From Oncomelania hupensis (taxonomy: Eukaryota; Mollusca; Gastropoda; Littorinimorpha; Pomatiopsidae), in the NCBI GenBank assembly GCA_036898135.1, contig CM072526.1, forward strand, positions 5,103,555 to 5,167,554: DNA of 64,000 bases, in the 5' to 3' direction. A program made the translations under genes and the position numbers. Shown in pieces: positions 10,301-21,381 of this stretch; within the stretch, counting starts at the first letter, position 1, and each line of letters opens with the position of its first letter. The notes below the pieces were generated by a model. It was given only the letters and a program-made list of their open reading frames with translations. It was not told the DNA's origin and ran no database searches.

Positions 10301-10993
10301 TACTACCTATTTCTCCTGTTCACTCTCAATCCATTTTAAATCATATTTAAATGTTAGTAGTTTAGTCTGATTTTGCCTAGTTTTGTGTGGTCCTGATGTG
10401 GCCCTTGGCAACCCGCTGGACCCTATAAACATTGAAAATCTTATCTAATCTAATCCGTTTTAGATCATCATTCTGATTTTTTCTAGAATTCCCATTTGAA
10501 TGCTTTCTGTTTGCATTTGTCTCCTTAAAGTTGTAAATGTATCTCAATATTTTCTGTTTTATTGTTGTCTTCTTCACAGTGGAGATTCTGTTCACTTTCT
10601 TTCTTCCCCTTTTCATTGTGTGATATTTGTATGAATATCCGTCTTGTTTTTTCCCTTCCTTTTTACTTTTACTTTTTACTTTTGGGGTAGAATATAGGAT
10701 AGGATAGGGTAGAATATTATCTTTCGTAGTTTCAACTTGCATTGCAGCAAATCACATTTTGCTATTTTCCCTCTGCTTTTCTTTTTCGATGTACTTCTGT
10801 TGAGTATACCACATTTATGGCCTATTTTAAAAAGGGGTTTGGAACAGGAATGCCGAGTCCGTAGTATATAGGTTGCCAGCGGTTTATGTTGTAAAATAGT
10901 ATCCAGCGGTGAGGATAGTTCTGTGGTCTGGCTAGAGTAATGATAGAGAGGATTTGGGTAGGCTAGACTGTTTAAAATTCAGTTTAATTCAAT

Positions 10994-13189
10994 CAGGGGT
11001 GCCACTCTGCCGGTTACGGTCCGGAATTCCGGTTTTTTAAAATCAATTTCGCCGGCGCTGCCGGTTTTTGAAAAATCGAAAAGCAACGATTTTTTTTTTT
11101 CAAGGAATGATATTTTTGTAAAAGGTTGCGTTCAACTTCCAATCCGACTTTTCTTTCGCATTCGGTTGCGTCCCCTACCCGATCCACGTTTTTAGAACCG
11201 CAAGTTAGCGCATGCTGCTTCCTGCCTATTTCGATCAACACGAAGCAACAGTGGACCGGTGAAGCGAAAAATTTCAACAATGCCGTACATTTCCAACCGT
11301 AAAGAAGACGCTGTGAGACTGGAGGAGGTGGAGAAAGGAGTGAGGAATAAATGGCGATGGGAGTGGCTTCAAGAAAAGGACACGAACAACATAGCTTTCG
11401 GCACTTGGTCTTGGGTGAAAAAAAAAAAAAAGATTGACTGTCCCGGTGTTGCATTCTGCACTTTCTGTATGAAGACCTTCAAGTATGGCACCAGCGGGAA
11501 GAAGAAACTGAGAGAGCACGCACGAACTTGCGGAGCATCAAAACAGTATGAAGATAATTATTTTTCCGTTTGATTCAAGTTTAGGTCTGCCACCCCCACT
11601 CCCATTTTTATATAAGGTAGCACCGACTTTTCTCTTTTTGCATCATTCCCAAGGTAGGAATATTCTCTTTTTTAGTTTTTACCTGTCTACCTCACAACAC
11701 TAGCCTATGCATCATCCCCAGTATAGTCTTATCTACTGCTACTTATTATTAATGATTAATTGATTTTGGATATTCACTAAAAATAAGTTAGCCTAGATCA
11801 ACACATTGTTTTTGTTTTTGCTTTGACTTTTTAAGGTGGAGCTCCAACAATTTATGCTGATGCCTACAGGTCTATTATAATCATCATCTGTTTGATATGA
11901 TGTAGTCTAAGCAAGTGGATGCTGTTGGTATTAGATTTGTTAAAATTGTCACTGATTTTTGTGTTGGGATCCTCAGTTATTCTCACTACCCTTCATTAGT
12001 CTATTGAGTCACTGTCAGTGAGTGTCAGGTAGTGATAAACTGTCATGTATTTTAATTATTAACCTATGTAGTAGGAGCCTATGATTTAGTTTGAAATAAT
12101 TTTTTTTAAATATTAGTTTTATTTTTGGGGCCTTGATTTTAAAAAAAAGTGATTTGTTACTGCTAATGTAATGGAGGTTTCACTTTTTTCTGTTTACAGT
12201 GTGCACATTTATCATTATAATGACCTATACAATTAAGCATAGGTCTATTATAATCATCATCTGGTTGATATGATGTTGTAGTCTGGTTATTCTAAGCAAG
12301 TGGATGCTGTTATTAGATTTTAGTAAATAATCACTTTGATTTTTGTGTTGGGGTCTCCAGACCAGTTATTTTGATATGATGTAGTACGAGCTTAGCAAGT
12401 GGATGCTGTTAATATTAGATTTTAGTAAATTGTCACTTTGATTTTTGTGTTGGGATCCCCAATTCTCACTCAGTAGTCTATTGAGTCAGTGAGTGTGGTA
12501 GTGATACACTGTAATGTATTTTAATTATTAGCCTATTTGGTAGACTATGATTCATTTTGAAATAATAAAATTTTATTTTTATTTTAAGGCCTTAAATTTT
12601 TAACAATTGTTTCTGCTAATTCAGGTTTTAATTCAGTTTTTTTCTGTATGTGCACATAATTACAATGGAGCCCTGTTAGTGTTAACACAGTTATGGATAA
12701 CAAGTATTTCTGCTTAACACAGGCAAATTTTCTATTTCCTGGGCAGTAATTTTACAATATCAGCCATGTTGGTTAACAAGGAAATATGTTTAATACAGTC
12801 AATTTTACTGTGAAGTTTGGCTTAAAACTGTCAGCCAACTGGTCAAACCCTATTAAACTGTATGTGGACATTTCAACTGTGAGAGTAATTGCAACATGGG
12901 TCAAACCCTACTGAACTGAACTGCATGTGTGATCTTGAAACTGTCAAGACTAAATGAACTCTTCAATTAGGAGTGTAGTGGGACTGCTGGGTAAGTTTGC
13001 TTACATTAATAAAATGTTTAAAGTGTTGATTTTTGGACATTCTTTTTTCTATGTAAAATGTACATTCAGATTGCAGGAGAGCCTTCCAAATCACTTTTAA
13101 TTTCAAATTTTTCTTCGGCTTCAGGGGGGCGTTGCCCCCCTGCACCCCCCAACTTTCAGGTTTTTCATATTTTCAGAGTGGCACCCCTG
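10994..13189 (+). mobile_element. hAT-like element with zinc-finger ORF, haplotype 1
   Basis: Perfect 16-bp inverted ends CAGGGGTGCCACTCTG / CAGAGTGGCACCCCTG are flanked by the 6-bp direct repeat TTCAAT. The ORF at 11259-11573 (104 aa; a likely start is the second Met at 11280) ends in DCPGVAFCTFCMKTFKYG and KKKLREHARTC. This is a C-x2-C...H zinc finger of BED/TTF type as found at the N-terminus of hAT transposases. No catalytic domain follows. The interior holds three diverged tandem segments around AATCATCATCTGGTTGATAT (11870-12540). Confidence 0.75.
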
Positions 13190-14295
13190 TTCAATTATTT
13201 AAAGGAACGTGGGTTACTTGTTGGAACATTGACTAGGACATAGGTAGACTCTCCTACCACAGTGAGTCTATACTTTCCTAAATGTGGGTTTTCTGTTTTT
13301 GTCACTTAGATTTATATAAACATGGCTACACTTTTGAATAAAGTAGTGTCTTTTTTTGTGTATGAACTGAAACTAGTGAAAGAAAAAGTAGGGGTTAAAT
13401 AATTTACCTAATCACAGTGTATCACTTGGGGTGCAGGTGAGCGATTGTTTAGATGTAGAAGCTATATTTGATAGTCCATCAAACTTGAATTTCGCAGAAT
13501 GAGAAACCATCAAGGAGATAACTAAATTGGTAATCTTCATCAAAAACATCAATCATGGCTATTTTGGCATTCATGTTGAGAAGTGCATGCTGGGAGTAGC
13601 GGGAAGTTACTTGAGCATGCTCAGTGGGCATGAAACCTTGACCTTTGTTGTCTTGACAACAGTTTAGATTTGATTCAACTGGGATTTAGCCACAGGGGTA
13701 AATATGTGTAGACATGAAAGCGTCTGGAGAAGCAGGTATGAGAATTACAGTGTAGCTAGGGAGTGATCCTGTGGTGTTCTGGAGTGCAGATTGTATGTTT
13801 CAACAATAATTGTAGGCTCTGGACAGCTAGGTCTGCTTTTTGCAGGTCACACGAGCATTGCAATTTACTGTACTGACACTGTGACGGCGCAAAACAAAAG
13901 CATGTTTTTGTCACAATCATTCCAATGCTTGATAGTGTTTTTTGAGAAACGTTCTGCTTTGGCCAGCTAATATATTTTTCTTTAGGCTACCGTGTGTCAT
14001 TTTTATTTGGAAAGTGTACAGACAGATACTTTTTTAAGTTTTTGCTGCCATTCCTCATTTTTCCCCTATGAACCTATTTATGCATTTTAGAAACATTTTT
14101 ATAATAGGGATTAAATCCAAGATTTATCAATAAACTCTAGTCCCGTCTCCTTAAGCGAGACTTGCATACACCTTTTTTACTCCTTGGTATTATAATAATA
14201 TAGGTACTTATAGAGTGCTTTTCCTGTCAATATTTCATTTGTCTACTCCATCATTCAGGTGATATTAGTGCTTTTTACTGTGCTAAGGGTATATA

Positions 14296-14818
14296 CAGGA
14301 TGGCCCAAAAGTAGTTTTACAGTTATCACGTAGACTATGTATTTGAAAAAACACGAGAACAGTGGGAAATTTGTTATACCTGTTAACATAAACATAAACA
14401 ATTTAATCTCTCAGATGCTCAAAATGTCCTCTTTCAACATTGCAACATTCTTCAAATTTTCAGACTTCCAATACTGCTTTAATATCCATTTCCTTTGCTC
14501 TTGATTTAAATTGTTCGCCATTAACCCTGAAATATAAAAAAAAAAATCAAGTAAAAAGTTAGCTTTACATAATAAAATAAATTACAATCAGCAAGGAAAA
14601 AGCTGTTTGTGTAAGTTAGATTTATACTGTGAGGAATGTTTTATATTGGTATTTTTAGCTTTACATAATAAAATAAATTGCAATCAGCAAGGAAAAAGCT
14701 GTTTATGTAGGTTAGATTTATACTGTGAGGAATGTTTGATATTGGTATTACTAGGCAAGTAACTTCCACCATATAAAAAGTAGTTTAATAACTGTAAACC
14801 TATCTTTGGCCCACCCTG
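14296..14818 (-). mobile_element. Mariner-like MITE, haplotype 1
   Basis: Inverted ends CAGGATGGCCCAAAAGTAG and CTATCTTTGGCCCACCCTG sit between TA dinucleotides, as in Tc1/mariner elements. On the minus strand 14411-14521 encodes 36 codons starting MANNLNQEQRKWILKQYW, which resembles the helix-turn-helix N-terminus of mariner-type transposases, then stops. The interior has two units of a 96-bp repeat (14560-14755), expanded to about 21 in the other haplotype. Confidence 0.7.
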
Positions 14819-15190
14819 TAGTTTAACGTTTGTTGCAAAAGATTTGTTAACTATCACAGAGTTTTGATTAACAATGTAATGATGACTATTGCCATCTTTT
14901 TGTCATAGATTTCCCCAATTTGCCTCCTAGATTATTTCTTTTCAAGTTCAGTTGGTTTGCTTGCTGGCACGTTGCATAGTTTGCTTTTAACTGCTACTCT
15001 TCTTCTTACTTTGCTTCAGCAATCTTGGTTTTTAGGCCAGCGACTGTTTAAAAAACTGTACATTCTGACTCTATAAAGGTCCATCGCAGCTACTAGTATC
15101 ATTTGCTCTGAATGAAATTGTTTCTCTTCTGATTTAGTATTCTTGCTTGCTAAAGCTCACAGGTGTCATGATGTCCAAGGTGTTAGGTTT

Positions 15191-15918
15191 TTGACTCGCA
15201 TGCCAAAAATCTGTGCAAGATAAGTCCTAAAAAGTCCAAAAATTATATCGGAAAAAAAATCTGTCCATCTGTCTCTCCATTGTTAGCCATCTGTCTGTGC
15301 AAAAAATTTTAGGTGGCTGCTAAGTACTCGGAAACTATTTCAACTATCACAATCAAACGTGGTAAGATGATGATGTGATGGGGTGTCGGATAGAGCTTGG
15401 AGCACTCGCTACTGTGTCGCAAGTTAAGCACCGTCCAGTGCGGTTAGCACTTGGATGGGTGACAAATAACAACGCCCCCCGTTGACTCAACTGTGGCTGA
15501 GTACTTACTCTCTTAAGGGTGGGGAAGGTAAAGCATCGAGGGAGAGAGATGGGCATCACCCTCATTACGCTGGCCCAAGATAAGTGTGATCTCCAACATC
15601 ACGCTCCCCTACGGCCACAAGGCTGTGGGACTACCTTTTTTTTTTTTTAAGATGGTGTATATCCATGAGATCTCATAAGTAATCAGTGAATGAATAACTT
15701 CCTTCAAGATTAGTGTCACAAAGCCATCAAATGTTAGTCGAATAATGAAAATGTTTCACTATGAAAATGTTTCACAAACTTTCACTTTGTTTCTAGGTTT
15801 TTAATATGGAACTTATGATTCCTTGATGCGTGAGGGGGGGGGGGTGGGGGGGCACTTGTTTTTATGTTAAATATTGCAAGTTCCATAAGGAGCAGGTGAG
15901 CCATATGGGCTTTACCCT
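15191..15918. repeat. AGGTCA-rich dispersed repeat, copy E2, haplotype 1
   Basis: The left end is TTGACTCGCATG and the right end GGTGAGCCATATGGGC. Compared with the allele at 39632-40868 the middle ~550 bp are deleted between G-runs (about 15833-15853). It hosts the 5S-derived SINE. Confidence 0.7.
15373..15648 (+). mobile_element. 5S rRNA-derived SINE, haplotype 1
   Basis: Positions 15419-15463 contain AAGTTAAGCACCGTC and CGGTTAGCACTTGGATGGGT. These match the internal promoter of 5S rRNA (box A AAGTTAAGC and box C GGTTAGTACTTGGATGGG). The insertion ends in a T-run and is flanked by AAGATGATG / AAGATGGTG, a target duplication that is a perfect 9 bp in the other haplotype. The rest of the body does not match 5S. 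It resembles a SINE3-class element. Confidence 0.75.
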
Positions 15919-16306
15919 TATAGTTTGTTGTGTGTGTGTGTTTTAAAAGGTTTTTTACTAGTCAAAATGTTCACTTTCTTTGGATTTTCTATTGGTGAAT
16001 ATTTTGGTGGAATTTAATTTTCAGAACAGATAGGAAGCAATGTTATGTTGGCAAAACGTTTCAGTGAAATTTGGATTTGGGCACATTTGAATATGAAGTC
16101 TGGTTGCATTTTAGACATTTTTAATACAAGGCAAAATGTTTGGAACAGTTATTGAGGAGGTATGATTATGATTTTTGTATCTTTAGTTTCTAATTACTTT
16201 CTGCTTCTGTCGGATTATATGCAGTAATCATCAATAAATCAGGATTTCTAAACTAATGAATTCTAAACGAATCCTTAATTCTGATTTATTGGTGTGATTT
16301 GTCCAG

Positions 16307-16354
16307 GCCACCGCTAGGTCTGCACCGGACAGGGAAAAGGAGATCAACAACTTG
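16307..16354 (+). CDS. AGO: Argonaute exon I (L2 helix), haplotype 1
   Basis: Sixteen codons read ATARSAPDREKEINNL between GTCCAG and GTATGT, both phase 0. It matches human AGO2 ATARSAPDRQEEISKL, the rest of the L2 helix that begins in exon H. It leads into either J1 (VSKADF) or J2 (VRKANF), where human has MRSASF. The copy at 41257-41304 is identical. Confidence 0.95.
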
Positions 16355-16530
16355 GTATGTTTTCCTTTTTATTTTATTGTATTTTGTATTTTATGGTTGA
16401 AGAAAATGGTAATGCATAATTGTTTTAAATATAGATAAGACTGTTGTGCCAACAGCAAGCCATAACCTTCTGTAGATCTGGCTCCTTTGGGAGGCTTGAG
16501 TGAGATCCTGTTTTTTAGTCACTGCCTTGA

Positions 16531-17194
16531 CTCTTTCCCTGCCAGGCATGTTTCCACGTTTGTGCCAGACATTTCTCTGGCACCGGAAAGAAAGTTCAGT
16601 ACCTTAGGCATTTAAGCTACTGTTCTTTCAATAATAGTTGTTAAATAGACATATTTCATATCAAATTAAAGGTAAAAGAGTGAAGAATAAGAAAAAAAAA
16701 CCACACAAATGTTAATTTGATTATGTTATTGAAATATGTGTTTTGAAAGCATGTTGATCTTTTTGAAATTATAAAATAAAATAAAAATATTTCTACATAC
16801 CACAGTGATAAACAAAATCTGGAGGAATAATTCCAATCACTGAATCAGCTTCACACACCAGAAAGAAAATTTATTTAGGATCAAAATACACTTTACAGTT
16901 TGAAATTATATTGATTATTAGCAGAGTTTGACACACTGTCGATTGTGCCCATCACATATGCTTAGTAAAATGCACAAAAAACACTCTAAAAACGAATCAA
17001 TTTGAAGAAACCACGCGCGTGTTGATCGGGAACGAAAGTAGGAAGAGTTATCTCTCTTTGGTTAAAATAAAACTTGGATTGGACTGCGCAAAAAACCGGA
17101 ACGAAACGGAATACTGAAATCGACGATATATCGTCGATTGGCACAAACATGGCGGCTCAGATCGACGATATATCGTCCATTGGCAGGGAAAGAG
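16531..17194. mobile_element. Polymorphic piggyBac-type MITE
   Basis: Inverted ends CTCTTTCCCTGCCA / TGGCAGGGAAAGAG lie between TTGA (16527-16530, one change from TTAA) and TTAA (17195-17198). The other haplotype has the empty site, ACTGCCTTAAGCAGC, at about 41471-41485. A perfect 22-bp palindrome (AATCGACGATA plus its complement, 17118-17139) and a second near-copy lie at the right end. There is no ORF. Confidence 0.85.
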
Positions 17195-17914
17195 TTAAGC
17201 AGCTCTTTGAGCGGACAAAGTGCCATTTAAGAATCGTTTATAATTATTAAAATATTAAAAGATCCAAAACAAATTTATTATGATGTAATGGTTTTGTGAA
17301 GAAAAAGATGTTGCAAATGATTTGTAGATAAAGAAATTGTTGTTTACCTTGAAATGTTTTGTGTTTATATTTGATGCTTTTCGTTGTTTGCCTTTGTAGA
17401 TCTATTCCATATTTATTTTGACAGTAATAGTTTAAATAATTGCTGACGAGTTAGTTATGTAAGCTTTGATGTGTAACGGTTACTGCTGTGTATATTTGAT
17501 GGCTAAAACAAAATATTGGAAGTAAAAATGAATTGGAAGATGTACTGAAGGTAGCTCTTGCGTAATTCTTTTGTGACGGTGCCAAAGGGAATGTTTTATA
17601 CAAACCCTGTTTTGAGGATTTGTTGGGAGAGAGGGCGGGGAGTAGTTGGTGTGTGTGCGGGAGATCCAAATGCACGTCTGCATCAGATAGGTTTATTGCT
17701 TACCATTTGCATACATGGCCATTGGTTGTTTCTGATCATGTGACTATGATTACAAGTTTTAAACAAGAAACAGAAAGCATAAAAGTTTGATTCGTGATTA
17801 ACTGTGATTGGAATAATTGGCTAAATCTTTATAATTGATTGAAATTTTCTTTGCGTTTGTGACCACTGGGACCTTTTGCAAATTTGGTATGCTTCATTCT
17901 CATTGTGTCGGTGA

Positions 17915-18657
17915 CATACATGTCAAGCTCTTGGAGCTTATGAACATAATTTTTGCCCCGAGAGACCATAATTTTCTATCGAAAACCATAAGAAATGCGT
18001 AAAACGGTAAACACGCACATACAAATAAAAATAATAATAAAACAATAATAATAATTTTAGCAAACACGTGCAAATTCACCTGCATTTTTTTAATAACAAA
18101 CACTGTACCATACAAACAAGCAACCTAATAAGATTTGAAAAAAAAAAAACTTTCATAACTGTGCTTTATCTATTGCAGAAAATAAAAAACACCCCTCTCT
18201 CCCTCCCCCCGCCCCCCTTCCCTTCAAAAAAAAAAAAACAACAACCGACAATCCAAATTACTTAATAGAAAAAAAAAGAATCTAAAATACACTGCGTTGC
18301 ACACAATTATGTCACTGGCGCTCTTTGTTATAGTCATCAGTGCATTTCTTCTCCTTCTCCAGCATTCTGACACTGAAGCTGAATGAACGGAAACCTTTCC
18401 TCCAAGACGGAAACAGTGTATAGAAATGCTATGGGCATGCGCAAGGCCCGTACTTCCTCCGAGATCGCGAGCGAGCGTGACTCAGAATTGTTATCTAGGC
18501 TGTATTTCGGATTAAAATAAAATAAAAATTTCGGATTAAAAAAAAGGGGGTCGGGAAAAAGAAAAAATACGTAAGATTTTCATCTTACGCCGTAAGGTGA
18601 AAAAAACCTTGAAAATACGTAAGAATTACGGAAAAAACGTAAGACTTGACATGTATG
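17915..18657. mobile_element. Polymorphic 743-bp inverted-repeat element
   Basis: The ends CATACATGTCAAGCTCTT and AAGACTTGACATGTATG are inverted. The direct repeat CGGTGA flanks it. The other haplotype reads straight through (TGTCAGTGACAGCTG, about 42195). An internal hairpin CGTAAGAT-TTTC-ATCTTACG lies near 18571-18590. No ORF or superfamily is recognised; the 6-bp duplication fits the hAT-like group in this window. Confidence 0.75.
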
Positions 18658-21184
18658 CGGTGACAGCTGTGATGACTTTCACATCAATGAGGGAAACTAA
18701 GTTATGCCATCAAGTATGCACAGACCCAACAAGAAAGTATCAGTGCTTTTGCCAAATACCTATGACTGACAATCTTGATAATGCTTCAGATTTCTTTTGA
18801 TAGACTTGTTTTCCCAGCTTGTATTATACAAAATGTCATTGGTCTAAGTAGCCAAATTTTTACTAATGATTTTGAAATGATAGTACATGTACCCGTTTGG
18901 TTTTCAACTATATCTATTTTGCTGATGTGTTTGTGCCCTGTTTGTACTGAAGTCCAATCCAAAAGGCTATTGTTTACTATTGATAAATCTATCCCAATCC
19001 CCCATCTTTACCCCTCTCGTCCCATTCCTTTCCATTTGTAGTCACAATATTTTGAACCAGCAAACGGACATTGTTTAATCATACTAGTAAGGAAAAGAAA
19101 AATGTCTATTTACAGTAAATTTTTAATTTTGGCCCAACCCTAAACCTTTTTCTGGGATTGTCAGGAAAAAATTTGAAAAAAGCCCAAGAATTCTCGCCCA
19201 ACGTGTAAAATGTTTTAAAAGAAGCCCACCTACCGATCCTATTATTTTTCCTGTTTCCTTCAACAGACATTTGTGTGTGTGGGGAAAGGGTGGGATGGAA
19301 AGGCTAAAATGGACATTTAGCTGTTCCCAGGTTGGTAATAACTTTGTAGAGGCTGTGCGCTCTGAAAGCGACAGTGACCCCAGCCTGAATCAGTGAATGT
19401 CTGAGGCGGTTGAGGGCATACTCCTACATAGATAGACCTCTGCCATCGGCTAGCATCAAGAGATGGCCTGTTCTGTGGGTACTGGCCTATTGCCACACCT
19501 TAGTCTGCAGTGCAGATATGAATCTAGAATGTAAAATTCCCTATGAAGAGTCCCAAAAATGTTTCTTTCAATGATTTTAATTTAGTTTTTTAGCCTTTCA
19601 GGTTTGACTTTAGTAGTTTTTATTTGTTCGTTTATTTGTTATAATTTTGTTTTTTATGCTGATGGCTTGAGTTAGTACTTTTTGGATTGTCATCTTATTT
19701 CATTGGTTAAATATCATTCATTTATTTATTCAGAACATGAGCTAAAACCTCTTGCAGGGTCTTCAGAATGCAGCGTCTTGCATCTCAAATCTCATTCAAA
19801 ATTGTTTGGAATATTTTATTTTAATGATTTATTATTATTATTTTCTTGTTTTGAATTTAAACTGGCAGCATGTTATTTTTATGGCAAGTTTTATTTGCAG
19901 ATAGCGTTCTTGTCACTGGAACTGAACTCTGCTGAAACCTCCTTTTAGCACATTATGTGTTTATTTGATTTTATTTTTTTAAATATTGGGTCTTTTTATT
20001 TAAAAAATTTTAATACTTTTTATTATTTTAAAAACGGATAGATCAAGCCACCAGTCATTGTTGTCTTACGATCGTTAGGGAACGTTTAAACTTTGATTTT
20101 GGTTGTTTAGTGTTACCATTGTACTTTTGGGTTTGTCTGTGTGCATTAACGTGTATGGGTAATTATGTCGTTTGGGTCTTGTTTCATTCTTGTTTGTTTC
20201 TGTGTCATTCTTGTGTGTGTGTGTCATTCTTGTTTGTGTGGCATGCTTGTGTCATGTTTGTTTGATTGTGTCATGCTTGTTTGTCATGGTTGTTTGAGTT
20301 GTCTATGTGTGTTAGGATTGTGTGTCATGCTTTTGTCTGTGTTTCATGCTTGTGAGTTTTGTTACTACTGTGTTGTGCTGTGCTTTGTAACGTTTGTGGA
20401 GTTTTGTTGTCGAACTATGTGTTTGTGCATGATCGATATTACCATGTGAAGCAGTTGCTCTTTTTTTCCCCCCATGTGTATAATTTATAGTTCCCAACAA
20501 TAGTATATCCTAAGCAAACAACTTATTTAAATCTGTAGCATCCTACACTGTAAAGTATTAGTGGATCGGCATGGCTAACCTCTGTAGATCTGAGGCTTGT
20601 TTTTTTATTAAAAAGTCATCGCTAAACATTCGCGCATTAAATAGCTATAACTTAAAGACATGCGCATTAGAAATCAGTACTTAAAATCGACCAATAATTT
20701 ACTGTCTGCTTTTGGTATATTTCTGGCAGCTTTTTAAACATGCTATAAGCACTATCATTCATAAACACTTTAAATTCTATCAAGGTAAGGCTGTAACCAA
20801 AAGTTTGCTTGTACTATTTATTATAGAAGTGTATATCGGTTGACAGTATCCAACTTTTCCCCTGCTTTTGTTTTAGTTGTGTTAAGTCTGTTTTGTTGCT
20901 CCACAGTATTTAGTCATTACATTTGGCTCAAGACTGAATGTGTAGTTTTCTAATGTGTGTATCGTATGTCCTTGGTGCTCAAATTTGATGCTTCAGTATT
21001 TTATTGACTGTGGGAATTTATTACAAAATTGTTAACCCTGTTTTGGGGTGCAGGAATGCCAGTCTTATGTACTTTATAAATGGCACCTAGATGCTGAAAA
21101 GGTGATTGTGTAGGTTGATGACCATGTAATACACGGTGACTATGGCTTGATCTTATCCTATGTCAATGTTTTAACACATGTTGG

Positions 21185-21258
21185 TCTTTCTCCCCCCACC
21201 CTCCTCAAATCCTCCCCACCCCTCCTACCACCCTTCTTGACCTGGCCTGCTGGTACAG
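21185..21258 (+). promoter_or_regulatory. C-rich pyrimidine tract and acceptor of J1
   Basis: A run of CTCCCCCCACCCTCCTC-type sequence continues to the TGGTACAG acceptor. C/U-rich tracts are bound by PTB and PCBP-type splicing factors in known systems. The competing exon J2 has a short G-interrupted tract and a TAG acceptor, so the two exons differ clearly in acceptor context. The regulatory role is inferred. Confidence 0.4.
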
Positions 21259-21381
21259 GTGTCTAAAGCGGACTTCAACAACGACCCCTACCTCCGCACC
21301 TTCGACATCAGCGTCGAAACGGAAATGACGGAGGTCAAAGGGCGCGTCCTCCCAGTGCCCCGCTTGCAGTACGGAGGGCGG
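21259..21381 (+). CDS. AGO: Argonaute alternative exon J1 (L2), haplotype 1
   Basis: Forty-one codons in phase 0/0 start [17 protein letters not shown] and end RLQYGGR. It aligns without gaps to human AGO2 L2 residues about 383-423. The position of human Ser387 is Asp here and that of Tyr393 is Tyr. J1 shares 28/41 residues with J2, 1.05 kb downstream, with the same length and phase. The codons are distinctly C/G-ended compared with J2. J1 has balanced charge (6+/6-). The donor GTATGC is weaker than that of J2. An identical copy lies at 44820-44942. Confidence 0.93.

Larger units (their letters stand above)
9844..16306 (+). other. Intron H-I, haplotype 1
   Basis: Intron of 6.5 kb with a 58-bp minisatellite, a 2.2-kb hAT-like element, a mariner-like MITE and an AGGTCA repeat with a nested 5S SINE, annotated separately. 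At 10300-10990 and 13190-14290 I see only AT-rich intron sequence. Confidence 0.8.
16355..21258 (+). other. Intron I-J1, haplotype 1
   Basis: Intron of 4.9 kb with two insertions absent from the other haplotype (16531-17194 and 17915-18657) and a TG-rich low-complexity tract at 20165-20400. A GC-richer block at 19320-19510, present in both haplotypes, reads like an old repeat but I cannot name it. The end is strongly pyrimidine-rich. Confidence 0.8.

Noticed and set aside
15419..15463. Functional 5S rRNA gene
   Set aside because: Only the internal promoter region matches. The rest of the molecule is unrelated and the unit has SINE-like target duplication and tail.
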